From NCBI GenBank assembly GCA_017501255.1, contig JAFVXE010000028.1, positions 153,096-217,095 on the forward strand: 64,000 nt of DNA, given 5' to 3'. Source of the DNA: Clostridia bacterium. GTDB lineage: Bacteria; Bacillota; Clostridia; Christensenellales; Aristaeellaceae. Made by a program: the position numbers and the translations under genes. Below the pieces are notes generated by a model, which had not been told where the DNA came from, did no database searches, and saw nothing but the letters and a program-made list of their open reading frames with translations. Numbering within the stretch: position 1 is the first letter of the stretch; every line of letters starts with the position of its first letter. Positions 8,672 through 17,249 of the stretch are shown piece by piece.

Positions 8672-9871
8672 ATGAAAACTACCACCCGATGGGAAAACAT
8701 ACTGGCAGTGCTCTGCCATGTGCTGATGCTTGTTTTGTCCCTTGCGGTTTTTGGCAGCATCATCCAGAATGAGAGCAGCGATCTGAGCATCCATACCGTT
8801 TATGCCCGGGCGGGCAACTTCCACGAGCTGGACAGCTTCTTCCACTCCACCGCCAACCCCATGTGGCACGTGCTGGTGGTACTGCTGAGCATGACCGGCG
8901 TTCCGCTGTTCACCTCTGCTGTGATGATCACCGCCATCTGCAAGCTGATCGTTTTTGCCCTGACCCATTTTTTCTTCACCCGCTGGTTGCGGGGCCATGT
9001 ACGTCAGTGGGTCATCACGCTGCTGGCGGTCATCTGCTCGCTGGTGACCGGTTTATGCTGGCCATGGTACAATCCCACCGTCTATCTGGGGGCTGGTTCT
9101 CCCAACCTGTGGCACAGCGCCACCCATATGATCGCTATGGTCTGGATGCCGCTGTGTGTGGTGCAGATTGCCCGTGTATATGACGAATTCGTCCGGTTGG
9201 AGCCGGAAATGGGCCCCAAGACCGTCCTTGGCTGGCAGGATATGCTCTGGCTGTGCTTCCTGCTGCTTTGCAGCCTTGCCTCCAAGCCCAGCTTCATGCA
9301 GGTGTGTCTGCCGGCTTCCTGCCTGTTCTTTCTGGTCAAATGGTTCCAATATCCCAAAAACAGCCGTTACTTCCTGCAGGTGCTGGGCTGGGTGATGCCG
9401 GCCATCATCCTGATGATTCTCCAGTATATGTACTATTTCGGCATCATTGTGCCGGTGCAGAGCGAAATGGTGCTGGAATTCTCCCTTGGCAAGGTGAAAA
9501 CCACCGCCATCATGGTGCTGCTGATGCAGGCTTTTCCCATGTATGCGCTGTGGATGACCCGCAAGCAGCCCAAAGATACGGTTTACTGGCTTACCCTCCT
9601 GATGGATGTGGTGGGCATTGTGGAATTCCTCATTCTTGGGGAAAACGGTATCCGGGCAGCCGATGGCAACTTCGGCTGGGGCATGATGTCCGCTGTACTG
9701 ATGCTGTGGATGGTCACGCTGCCCCGCTATGTGAAAATGCGCAGTAGCGAGACCGCTCTGACCGGCGGCCGCCGTGCCCTGTACGGCATCGGCTGGGCGT
9801 TGCTTGGCTGGCATCTGGTATCCGGCATCTATTACATCTGGTATCTGCTGTCCACCGGCGCATCGCTGTAA
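8672..9871 (+). CDS. Polytopic membrane protein, partner of the preceding gene
   Basis: 399 residues with about 9-10 hydrophobic segments and an amino-terminal outer loop containing 'YARAGNFHELDSFFHSTANPMWH'-like polar residues after the first helix (only the spacing is informative). Like its neighbour it has the look of a lipid-linked sugar transferase or a polymer-export membrane protein, but I do not recognise the family. Its GC content and codon use match the neighbouring core genes. Translation is probably coupled: the gap to the upstream gene is 6 bases. A strong terminator follows at 9890-9943, so these two genes are the whole transcription unit. Confidence 0.75.
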   Translation: MKTTTRWENILAVLCHVLMLVLSLAVFGSIIQNESSDLSIHTVYARAGNFHELDSFFHSTANPMWHVLVVLLSMTGVPLFTSAVMITAICKLIVFALTHFFFTRWLRGHVRQWVITLLAVICSLVTGLCWPWYNPTVYLGAGSPNLWHSATHMIAMVWMPLCVVQIARVYDEFVRLEPEMGPKTVLGWQDMLWLCFLLLCSLASKPSFMQVCLPASCLFFLVKWFQYPKNSRYFLQVLGWVMPAIILMILQYMYYFGIIVPVQSEMVLEFSLGKVKTTAIMVLLMQAFPMYALWMTRKQPKDTVYWLTLLMDVVGIVEFLILGENGIRAADGNFGWGMMSAVLMLWMVTLPRYVKMRSSETALTGGRRALYGIGWALLGWHLVSGIYYIWYLLSTGASL

Positions 9872-9889
9872 GATTTCAAACGATCATCA

Positions 9890-9943
9890 ACACCCCTGCG
9901 GGCTGAGTACGCAATGCCGTACCCTGTCCGCAGGGGTGTTTTT
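9890..9943 (+). terminator. Rho-independent terminator of the membrane protein operon
   Basis: Perfect 12-base arms ACACCCCTGCGG (9890-9901) and CCGCAGGGGTGT (9928-9939) followed by a T run. A second short stem GTACG/CGTAC sits inside the loop. Confidence 0.85.
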
Positions 9944-9967
9944 CAGGTTGTTTTTCGGTTGATTTTC

Positions 9968-10858
9968 TTATTTTTCGCTTTCGTAGCCCAGGGTACGCAG
10001 GTCATCCATGCGGTTGCGCCAGTTTTCCCGCACCTTCACCCACAGCTGCAAATGCACATGGGTGCCCAGCAGGGTTTCGATATCCGCACGGGCTTCCTGA
10101 CCGATACGGCGGAGCATGGCGCCCTGCTTGCCGATGATGATGCCTTTATGGGCGGCACGCTCGCAGTAGATGGTGGCATGAATCTCCGTCAGATTGTCGC
10201 TCTGCTTGGTAATCGCCATCATTTCCACGCCAATGCCATGGGGCACTTCATCCCGCAGATGAAGCAGCGCCTTTTCGCGAATCAGTTCGCCGCAGATGAG
10301 ACGCTCCGGCTGGTCGGTGATGGTATCATCCGGGAAATACTTGGGGCCTTCCGGCATATAGCTGATGAGCAGTTGTTTCAGATGCTCCACGCCATCGCCG
10401 TTGGCTGCGCTCACGGGGACGATGTCATCATAGCCTGCCTGGGCGAACTTTTCCATCAGGCCCAGCAGAGCTTCTTTTTTCAGCAGGTCGATCTTATTCA
10501 GCACCAGCGCCTTTTTCACCTTGTACTGGCTCATATCCGCCACGATGCTTTCATCGTGCTTGCCAACAGCCGTGGCATCCACCATTACCACCAGAGCGTC
10601 GATGCCCTGCAAGGCTTCCTTGGCAGTCTGCATCATATACTCGCCCAGACGGGTGCGGGGGGTGTGCAGACCGGGGGTATCCAAAAATACCAGCTGGTTC
10701 TCAGCCTCGGTATACACACCCATAATGCGGTTGCGGGTGGTCTGAGGCCGGTTGGACACGATGGCAACCTTCTCCCCCACCATGGCGTTCATCAGAGTGC
10801 TTTTGCCCACATTGGGTCTGCCCATAATGGCTACAAAGCCGGAATGAAAAACGGACAT
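9968..10858 (-). CDS. era: GTPase Era, 16S rRNA maturation and 30S assembly
   Basis: 296 residues, normal length. G1 'GRPNVGKST' near residue 15, G2 'TTRNRIMG', G3 'DTPGLH', G4 'NKID' and G5 'VSAANGDG' are all visible. The C-terminal KH domain follows, with 'GIIIGKQGAMLRRIGQEAR'. Era binds the 3' end of 16S rRNA and acts together with YbeY, which is encoded just upstream in the same operon. The ribosome binding site is GAGGAGG before the ATG at 10858. recO, often next, is not found here; the adjoining plus-strand operon converges on era instead. Confidence 0.97.
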   Translation of the reverse strand: MSVFHSGFVAIMGRPNVGKSTLMNAMVGEKVAIVSNRPQTTRNRIMGVYTEAENQLVFLDTPGLHTPRTRLGEYMMQTAKEALQGIDALVVMVDATAVGKHDESIVADMSQYKVKKALVLNKIDLLKKEALLGLMEKFAQAGYDDIVPVSAANGDGVEHLKQLLISYMPEGPKYFPDDTITDQPERLICGELIREKALLHLRDEVPHGIGVEMMAITKQSDNLTEIHATIYCERAAHKGIIIGKQGAMLRRIGQEARADIETLLGTHVHLQLWVKVRENWRNRMDDLRTLGYESEK

Positions 10859-10878
10859 TTTGATTTCCTCCTCGTGTG

Positions 10879-11769
10879 TTACGGCAGATCCTTGGGACCA
10901 AAGCCGTGGGGCAGCAATTCTTGCAGTGTGGTTTCTGCCACCTGATCCTCGCCCCAGGTTACCAGCAGACGGATGCCGGGCGCAAACTCATTGAGTACCT
11001 GACGGCAAGCACCGCAGGGATAGGGCGGCGCGCCATTGGAGGCGATGGCAATGGTGGAAAACTCCTGCTCGCCCTCGCTGACCGCCTTGAACACGGCGGT
11101 GCGCTCTGCGCAGTTGGTGAGGCCAAAGCTAGCATTCTCAATATTGCAGCCGGTGAACACACGGCCATCGGCGCACAGCAGTGCAGCGCCCACCGCATAT
11201 TTGCTGTAGGGAGAATAGCTCTTCTGCATGGCCAGACGGGCAAGCTGACAAAGCTCCTGATCCGAAAGAACGCTGCCGGTATCATCCCGGGTAACGCCGG
11301 CCATTCCCAATGCTTTTTCTTCCATCTTGCGCATCTCCTTTTTTTCCGTCTCTTCCATGTGGTCGTAGCCCATCAGGTGAAACAGGGCGTGAGCCAGCAG
11401 GTAGCACATCTCCCGGCGCACACTGTGGCCGTATTCCTCCGCCTGCGCCACTGCATGGGGGTAGGAAATGATGATATCCCCCAGCATACAGGCGCCCAGT
11501 TCCGGATCCCACTCCCTGCGCAGACGCTTTTCGCTGTCCCGGGCGGTCTGCCCCGGGCGGTAATTGACCGCCGGAAAACTGAGCACATCAGTAGGTCTGT
11601 CCACCCCCCGCTGTTCCCGGTTGATCTGATGGATCTCTTCATCATCGGTCAAAAGCACATGAACAGCGCAGGGCTGGGTGACGCCTTCTGCTACCTGACA
11701 GCAATGAGCCACCAATTCCAGCGGTGCATCCACTGGCACGGGAATTTTACTTTCCCATTCAATCTTCAT
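10879..11769 (-). CDS. YbeY endoribonuclease fused to cytidine deaminase
   Basis: One uninterrupted 296-residue frame carries two enzymes. Residues 1 to about 165 are YbeY, the metal-dependent RNase of rRNA maturation, with its zinc-binding triad H127-x3-H131-x5-H137 ('HALFHLMGYDH'). After a short linker (around 150-170) residues 170-296 are a complete cytidine deaminase. Its features are 'YSPYSKYAVGAAL', the catalytic C220-A-E222 and the zinc ligands C252 and C255 ('PCGAC'). The start at 11769 has AAGGAG six bases upstream and overlaps pgpH by 11 bases. In Bacillus subtilis the order is ybeY-dgkA-cdd-era; here dgkA is absent and its two flanking genes have become one. Both halves keep their catalytic residues. 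The alternative that these are two genes fails because there is no stop codon between them. Confidence 0.93.
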   Translation of the reverse strand: MKIEWESKIPVPVDAPLELVAHCCQVAEGVTQPCAVHVLLTDDEEIHQINREQRGVDRPTDVLSFPAVNYRPGQTARDSEKRLRREWDPELGACMLGDIIISYPHAVAQAEEYGHSVRREMCYLLAHALFHLMGYDHMEETEKKEMRKMEEKALGMAGVTRDDTGSVLSDQELCQLARLAMQKSYSPYSKYAVGAALLCADGRVFTGCNIENASFGLTNCAERTAVFKAVSEGEQEFSTIAIASNGAPPYPCGACRQVLNEFAPGIRLLVTWGEDQVAETTLQELLPHGFGPKDLP

Positions 11770-14443
11770 GATTTTCTCCTTGGGGTTCTGATTGATTTTC
11801 ATTCGCAACGACAGATTCCCCTGATTCTTTCTCCTTCGTCTTCTCCGCTGCTTCCTCCGGCTTGGCAGGCTGTTCCTCTTCCTTTGCAACGGGAACTGCG
11901 GGCTGAGCAGGGGCTGCTTCCGATACTGCGGGCTGAGCCGCCGGTTTGGCGGGCTGAGGCTGCGTTGCAGCAACAGGGGCTGCCGGTTGCGGCTGGGCAG
12001 GCGCTGCTTCCGATGCAACAAGCTGTGCCGCTGGTTTGGCGGGCTGAGGCTGCGTTGCAGCAGCAGGGGCTGCCGGTTGCGGCTGGGCAGGTTTCACTGC
12101 TTGCGGGGCTGCCGGTTTGCTGGCCTGTGCAGGTGCGGGTTTTGCCTGTTGTGCAGGCGCTGCCTGTTCCGGTGCTTTGGGCTGAACAGGCGTTTCCGCC
12201 TCCACCTTGCGAAGCTCCATGGCCTCCACCCGGCTTTCGGTGTAGCCTTCTTCACTTGCCATCAGGCTGGCGTTCACTCTGGCAGCGGCTGCCGGGCTGA
12301 TGGACGGATATTCGATCCGTTCATGGAACACGCCCTTGAGTACGGTGCTGAAGGCCTGACAAATCCGCTCCACATCCTGCAAGGTCAACGGCGCATCGTT
12401 CAGCTGACCATCCTCCAGCTTGCCCTTGACCAGCTTGTGAATGAATTCCTCAATGGCCTGGGGCGTGGGGTTGGACATACTGCGCACGGCGGCTTCCACT
12501 GTATCTGCCAGCATGATGATGGCGCTTTCCTTGGTCTGAGGCCGTTTGCCGTCATAACGGAAATCGGCGATATCCACACCGGCATCGCCAGCCTGCTGGG
12601 ATGCTTTGTGGTAGAAGTACATAACCGGCGTATCGCCATGGTGCTCGGCGATAATATTCTGAATCTCCATGGGCAGGCGGTACTGCTGGGCAAGCACCAG
12701 ACCATCCCGGGTATGAGCTGTTACGATGGCAGCGGACACATAGGGATTGGTATGCTCATGGGGATTATCCCCGATCTGGTTTTCCTTGAAATACAGGGGG
12801 CGCTTCAATTTGCCGATATCGTGAAAATACGCACCGGCACGGGCCAGCAGCTGGTTGCCATCCACGCTTTCAGCAGCAGCTTCAGCCAGATTGGCCACGA
12901 TAATGCTGTGATGATAGGTACCGGAAGCCTCGATCAGCAAACGGCGAAGCAGGGGATGGTTCGGATTGCTCAGTTCCATCAGCTTGGTGGGCGTTGCCAG
13001 ATTGAACAGAGCCTCCACCAGCGGGTCAAAGGCGATGGTCAGCACAGCTGCGCCAGCCGCTGCTGCACCGCTCCACACGGCATCCGCTGCCACTTCATGC
13101 AAAGAGGTATTGGTCATGAAACCCAGAATGAGGATCAGGGCCGCATTCACCATAGCGGTGATGATACCGCACAGAAGGATCTGCTGACGGTTGGGTTTCT
13201 TGTGCACGATCATCAGTGCGGTGATGCTGCTGATCAGCGTGGTCAGGATGATATTCACCGTCTGGCTGCTGAAGGTGCTTTCGCTGCCGGTTGCCAGAGT
13301 GCCGATGATCACCGTCATGCTCAGGCAGGCGGCCATGCCCACCCGTGCACCCAGAAGACTGGTAACCATCACCACGCACAGAAGCGTGGGCATCAGGTAC
13401 ACTTTCACCAGCTTGGCCAGCACGCAAACGCCCAGCGTCAGGCACATAACCAGCATAATGATCAGCATCCGGGAGGGACGGCGCAGGATCTCCGGGCAGA
13501 GCAGGGTAAGCACCAGCACCAGAATGGCAATGGCGATCAGCACCAGAGAACAGGCGCTGACATACATCATGATGTCCACATCATCGTTATCCAGAAGGCC
13601 AAGGCTGCGCAGCATTTCCAGCTGAGTGACAGTCACACGCTCACGGGCCAGCACAATGTTCTGCCCCTGCTTGTAAATCACCGGTTCCACCGCCTCACGG
13701 GCTTCCTGCCGGAGCGCTTCGGTGGCGGTCTGATCAATGAGCATATTGGGCTGCATCACCTTGCGCAGGATGGGGGTCACCACATTCTGCAACAGGTCGA
13801 TATCGGTCTTGTAGCCAACGATCTGCTGCAAATACTGGATGGTTTCGCTCACATATCCCTCGCGGATGGTGGTGTTCATGGTGTTTTCCACCGCAGCGGT
13901 CAGGTCGTTGGTCAGATCCAGCATCTGCTGGTCGGAAGCGTGCAGCAGCGTTTGCAGCTGATAGCCCGCCAACGTCAGCTGCGTCAACTGGCCCTGGGCA
14001 TAGCTCAACTCTGCCTCATTGAACTGATAACCATTCTGCGCAACAGGGTCGTCTGGGAAATGCTTCTCCAGAACAGTGCGGCCATACTGCTGAACGGTAT
14101 TGACCTGCTTGAGCACAATCGCCAGATTCTGCATTACCTCGGTGGTGACGGTTTCATTGAACACATAGCTGGGCTCCACCTTGGAAGCAGCTTCTTCCCG
14201 CTGCCGGGCGGTGGTCACCTCGTCCACCACATCCTTGGTGGCGGTGATGGTGGTATGGGAAATATCGCCCACCCGCAGATTATACCTTTTGGGGGCGATT
14301 GCAATTGTCATCAGGCTGCACAGCAGCACTGTGCAGAGAATCATCACCATGACGGTCTGAGCGGTCTTGGTGGCAAAAATCTCCCGCAGCGGTTTCCGGG
14401 TGCGTCCGGCGGGCTTTCGGGCGGCTCGTCTATTGGGCATCAT
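11759..14443 (-). CDS. pgpH: PgpH-type 7TM-HD phosphodiesterase (c-di-AMP) with long repetitive tail
   Basis: 894 residues. N-terminal transmembrane helix, extracellular 7TMR-HDED-type domain (about 60-290), seven membrane helices (about 295-490) and a cytoplasmic HD domain with H541-D542-I-G-K and a downstream 'EHHGD'. Family members hydrolyse cyclic di-AMP to pApA. Characterised homologues are roughly 700 residues; the excess here is a C-terminal tail of about 150 residues made almost only of A, P, Q, K, E and V, encoded partly by a 90-base tandem repeat. It overlaps phoH upstream and ybeY-cdd downstream, so it is embedded in the conserved ribosome/sporulation operon. The start is ATG 14443 (14440 also possible) with GGAGG upstream. 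Confidence 0.94.
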   Translation of the reverse strand: MMPNRRAARKPAGRTRKPLREIFATKTAQTVMVMILCTVLLCSLMTIAIAPKRYNLRVGDISHTTITATKDVVDEVTTARQREEAASKVEPSYVFNETVTTEVMQNLAIVLKQVNTVQQYGRTVLEKHFPDDPVAQNGYQFNEAELSYAQGQLTQLTLAGYQLQTLLHASDQQMLDLTNDLTAAVENTMNTTIREGYVSETIQYLQQIVGYKTDIDLLQNVVTPILRKVMQPNMLIDQTATEALRQEAREAVEPVIYKQGQNIVLARERVTVTQLEMLRSLGLLDNDDVDIMMYVSACSLVLIAIAILVLVLTLLCPEILRRPSRMLIIMLVMCLTLGVCVLAKLVKVYLMPTLLCVVMVTSLLGARVGMAACLSMTVIIGTLATGSESTFSSQTVNIILTTLISSITALMIVHKKPNRQQILLCGIITAMVNAALILILGFMTNTSLHEVAADAVWSGAAAAGAAVLTIAFDPLVEALFNLATPTKLMELSNPNHPLLRRLLIEASGTYHHSIIVANLAEAAAESVDGNQLLARAGAYFHDIGKLKRPLYFKENQIGDNPHEHTNPYVSAAIVTAHTRDGLVLAQQYRLPMEIQNIIAEHHGDTPVMYFYHKASQQAGDAGVDIADFRYDGKRPQTKESAIIMLADTVEAAVRSMSNPTPQAIEEFIHKLVKGKLEDGQLNDAPLTLQDVERICQAFSTVLKGVFHERIEYPSISPAAAARVNASLMASEEGYTESRVEAMELRKVEAETPVQPKAPEQAAPAQQAKPAPAQASKPAAPQAVKPAQPQPAAPAAATQPQPAKPAAQLVASEAAPAQPQPAAPVAATQPQPAKPAAQPAVSEAAPAQPAVPVAKEEEQPAKPEEAAEKTKEKESGESVVANENQSEPQGENHED
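11943..12090. repeat. 90-base tandem repeat inside the pgpH tail
   Basis: The 58 bases at 11943-12000 recur at 12033-12090 with one mismatch, a period of 90 bases (30 codons). The remaining part of the unit (around 12001-12032) is matched imperfectly by 11911-11942. The repeat encodes an A/P/Q-rich segment and keeps the frame. It could expand or shrink without disrupting the gene. Confidence 0.85.
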
Positions 14444-15392
14444 CTGCTAAACCCCTCCGCTTTCTTTCGTACGCATCATAGGCTTTCACCACGGTCTGCA
14501 CCAGATCGTGGCGCACAACATCGCTTTGGTTGAGACGGATAATGGCTACCTCCGGCACATCGCTGAGCACTTCCAGCGCTTGCAGAAGTCCGCTCTGCTT
14601 GCCAAAGGGCAGGTCGGTCTGGGTGGCATCGCCGGTGACCACCACGCGGCTGCCTGCGCCGAAGCGGGTCAGGAACATCTTCATCTGCTCCGGCGTGGTG
14701 TTCTGGGCTTCATCCAGAATGATGAAGCTGTCTGAGAGGGTGCGGCCACGCATATAGGCCAGCGGCGCAACTTCCAGCGCCCCCCGCTCCTGAAGCCGCT
14801 GGTAGCTCTCTGCGCCCATCATCTCATAAAGGGCATCGAACAGCGGGCGCAGGTAGGGATCCACCTTCTGGCTCAGGTCGCCGGGCAGGAAACCCAGCTT
14901 TTCGCCTGCCTCCACCGCCGGGCGGGTCAGCACGATGCGCTCCACTTCCTTGTTGCGCAGTGCCACCACAGCCAATGCCATGGCCAGATAGGTTTTGCCG
15001 GTACCGGCAGGGCCCACGGCAAAGGTGAGCTCATGTTCCTTGATGGCCTTCACATATTCATACTGACCAAAGGTTTTGCACCGCACCGGACGGCCCCGGT
15101 GGGTGATGGCCACCGGCTCCTGAGGAATTTCGTCCAGCTTGTCCAGCTCGCCCCGCTTCACCAGGCTGAGGGCATAGCGGAGCACCGTGCGGTCCACGGT
15201 CATGCGGGCAGCGTGAAGCTGGCTCAGTTTATCGATGACGGCAGCGGTCATCTCCACTGCCTCCTCCGGGCCTTCCACCTCCAGGTCTGCACCCCGGAGG
15301 GCCAGTTTCACACCCAGTTCGTTTTCGATCAAGGGCAGGTTGCGCTCATTGGCGCCAAGCAGCGAAAGGGATGCTTCCATGCTGTCCAGCAT
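14430..15392 (-). CDS. phoH: PhoH-family ATPase (YbeZ-like)
   Basis: 320 residues from the ATG at 15392. An N-terminal KH-like part (about 1-90) is followed by the P-loop ATPase domain with Walker A 'GPAGTGKT' near residue 130 and 'IILDEAQN' as Walker B near 225. PhoH/YbeZ is a partner of YbeY and RNA helicases in RNA metabolism, in keeping with the downstream YbeY fusion. An in-frame TTG at 15419 would add nine residues, but CGGGGAAAG lies just before 15392. It overlaps the pgpH start. A promoter candidate lies at 15495-15523. Confidence 0.94.
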   Translation of the reverse strand: MLDSMEASLSLLGANERNLPLIENELGVKLALRGADLEVEGPEEAVEMTAAVIDKLSQLHAARMTVDRTVLRYALSLVKRGELDKLDEIPQEPVAITHRGRPVRCKTFGQYEYVKAIKEHELTFAVGPAGTGKTYLAMALAVVALRNKEVERIVLTRPAVEAGEKLGFLPGDLSQKVDPYLRPLFDALYEMMGAESYQRLQERGALEVAPLAYMRGRTLSDSFIILDEAQNTTPEQMKMFLTRFGAGSRVVVTGDATQTDLPFGKQSGLLQALEVLSDVPEVAIIRLNQSDVVRHDLVQTVVKAYDAYERKRRGLADDAQ

Positions 15393-15494
15393 GATCTTTC
15401 CCCGTACATTGCAACTCAAAAGGGCACGCCTCCGATCATGGCAGCGCTGCCGGCTGCACAGGCAGGGACGGCAGATGCCAGTTTATCACCTTAT

Positions 15495-15523
15495 ATCATA
15501 CAATACTCTGCCCATTTGGTCAA
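15495..15523 (-). promoter_or_regulatory. Internal promoter upstream of phoH
   Basis: Minus-strand TTGACC (15518-15523), 17-base spacer, TATGAT (15495-15500). It starts directly after the yqfD stop codon and would let phoH-pgpH-ybeY/cdd-era be expressed apart from the sporulation genes yqfC-yqfD. Confidence 0.7.
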
Positions 15524-15527
15524 CAAA

Positions 15528-16811
15528 TCATTGCACAGGCGTATATGGCTGGCGGCTGGGCTGCCCATCGCTGTCAAGCAGCAAATCCGCCAGATATTCC
15601 CCGCTGGCGGTGGCATACACATAGCCATCCTCCCCCATGCAGGTTTCCATCCATTGTTCCACAAGCACATACCCCCGCAGGGTCTGGCGCAGCTTCTTCT
15701 CGGCGGCTGTTTTGGCTTCCTGCTCCACCTGGGCCAAAGGCCGCTGTCCGTTGCTCAATGCCACCTCCCGGTATTCCACCCGCCGCTGCCATACGGGGAA
15801 GAAACAGCCCACCAGCGGCGTATCGGTCAGGTACAGCTGATAGGTCAGATATGCGGGCGTTTCCAAGGTTTCCGGCCAGCACAGCCAAGGGGTGCACAGT
15901 TGGTATGCCGCCTGATTGCGCCCGGTTTCCTGACTGATGGTCTCCTGCAGAGGCAGACGCACCGTTTCCGCCTGCCAGCACCGGGCCACTACCCGGCCCC
16001 GAGCCGCTACCGGCACCATTTCTCCGTCGGCGTCCCGTTCTTCACCCCGGATGAGCACCTGACCCTTCCTCACCAGATCGCCCGGGCGCACCATGGCTGT
16101 GCCTGCATAAACCTGCACCGATTGCACCACTCCATCACGGGCAGCCAGCAGATGGCCGGGGTCCTGCTGAGGCAGCGCCGGTGCAGGGACACCCTGGGTG
16201 CATTCCACCACCAGCGTCACATTGTTCACATACACCCGGAACCAAGCCACCTCCGGATACCTCCGCTGCAACCAAAGCGCCAGCGTGGCAGCATCCACCT
16301 TTTCTTTGGGGATACCGGGTTTGATGCCTTCCTCCGAAAGATAGGCTGCCATATCCGCCTGATAGGGCCCTGCATCCACAATGCGGATCACCCATACATA
16401 CCGCATTGCCACCGCCAGCAGAACCGCCGCCAGCACAAGGCCGATCAGCAGGCCGGGACGGGTAAGCCAGTGGCGGATACGGGCGCCAATACCCACCGGA
16501 GCCGTCTTTTCCATGCGCCAGCCCTTTTCCTGTACAAGGGCTGCGATCCGCTCCACATCGGAAGACCGGCAAACACAGCGCAGCGTGCGATGATCCAGCC
16601 GCCGTGCGCTGACCAGCGTGATCTGTTCCTTTTGCAGGGTATTGAGAAAGCGTTCCAGATTGAGCCCGGTCAGGGTGAACTGATGATGCAGGCAATCCGG
16701 CAGGGGCAGATGGTGGAGCATCGCTTTCAACGGGTTGGCAGCCATCCGATCTGCATTTTCCGCTGCCGTCGTTTGTTCTGCCGCCACTGTCCTTCGTTCC
16801 CGAATGACCAT
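15528..16811 (-). CDS. yqfD: Sporulation protein YqfD
   Basis: 427 residues. The N-terminal cytoplasmic part (1-115) is followed by one membrane helix (about 118-140, 'LLIGLVLAAVLLAVAM') and a long extracytoplasmic region with the YqfD signatures 'AWFRVYVNNVTLVVECTQG' and 'VPVAARGRVVARCWQAETV'. YqfD is needed for sporulation in Bacillus and is mother-cell expressed there. The ATG at 16811 overlaps the yqfC stop codon, with GAGGAAG as ribosome binding site. It makes a two-gene unit with yqfC, upstream of phoH as in Bacillus. Confidence 0.93.
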   Translation of the reverse strand: MVIRERRTVAAEQTTAAENADRMAANPLKAMLHHLPLPDCLHHQFTLTGLNLERFLNTLQKEQITLVSARRLDHRTLRCVCRSSDVERIAALVQEKGWRMEKTAPVGIGARIRHWLTRPGLLIGLVLAAVLLAVAMRYVWVIRIVDAGPYQADMAAYLSEEGIKPGIPKEKVDAATLALWLQRRYPEVAWFRVYVNNVTLVVECTQGVPAPALPQQDPGHLLAARDGVVQSVQVYAGTAMVRPGDLVRKGQVLIRGEERDADGEMVPVAARGRVVARCWQAETVRLPLQETISQETGRNQAAYQLCTPWLCWPETLETPAYLTYQLYLTDTPLVGCFFPVWQRRVEYREVALSNGQRPLAQVEQEAKTAAEKKLRQTLRGYVLVEQWMETCMGEDGYVYATASGEYLADLLLDSDGQPSRQPYTPVQ

Positions 16812-16816
16812 CTTCC

Positions 16817-17077
16817 TCACCCTTTCGGCCGGTAGCACAGTTTTTCTATTTTGCCAAGCACCACCAGCCCATCCTGATCGTACCGGGTCAGGGACAGCCT
16901 TTGACCATTGATCACCAGAAGTCCGCACAGGGTTTTCAGAATGATCTCCCGCTCTGTACAGGCATATACGCCCTGATGCTGCTCCACAATCACCTTTTCA
17001 TCCCCCACCAGCACGGAGCGGGGCCACCCGAACACCAACTCCTGCGGCAAATCCGCTTGCTTGAACCGATCCAGCAT
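16817..17077 (-). CDS. yqfC: Sporulation protein YqfC (YabP family)
   Basis: 86 residues, the usual size. 'REIILKTLCGLLVINGQRLSL' is the recognisable YabP/YqfC core. I chose the ATG at 17077 over an upstream ATG at 17107 because AAGGAGG lies seven bases before it. The family is tied to spore formation; position directly upstream of yqfD supports the call. Confidence 0.92.
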   Translation of the reverse strand: MLDRFKQADLPQELVFGWPRSVLVGDEKVIVEQHQGVYACTEREIILKTLCGLLVINGQRLSLTRYDQDGLVVLGKIEKLCYRPKG

Positions 17078-17154
17078 ACCGCGCCTCCTTTTGTTTTGGA
17101 AAAGCATATGAGGCGCTTCAGGTGAAAATGCAGCAATATGTGCCTTTCTTCCGC

Positions 17155-17183
17155 TTGACAGAAGGAAAGGTAATCTGTTATCT
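17155..17183 (+). promoter_or_regulatory. Promoter of the MarR-flavodoxin operon
   Basis: Consensus TTGACA (17155-17160), 17-base spacer, TTATCT (17178-17183); shifting by one base gives TATCTT preceded by TGT. It is followed at once by a dyad operator. Confidence 0.7.
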
Positions 17184-17188
17184 TTTTA

Positions 17189-17206
17189 TTGGTAACATAT
17201 TACCAA
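17189..17206. promoter_or_regulatory. Probable MarR operator (inverted repeat)
   Basis: TTGGTAACATATTACCAA: 7-base perfect arms around a 4-base centre, just downstream of the -10 and 43 bases before the marR start. A perfect dyad of this size next to a MarR gene is typical of autorepression. Confidence 0.7.
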
Positions 17207-17249
17207 ACATAGAAACAAGAAACCATCCGCAAAGGAAAGGAGCAATCCC

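Noticed and set aside
10879..11769. YbeY and cytidine deaminase as two separate genes.
   Set aside because: There is no stop codon, new ribosome binding site or start between the two parts; the linker reads through in one frame.
11987..14533. Very long open frame (848 codons) on the plus strand opposite pgpH.
   Set aside because: It lies wholly antisense to a gene with clear conserved motifs, is rich in His, Gln and Gly as expected of a mirrored frame in GC-rich DNA, and has no domain or ribosome binding site. The same holds for long frames opposite trmK/Nif3 (33955-36411), pdp (36209-38419), mreC/mreD (3548-4981) and mreB/maf (5099-6982).
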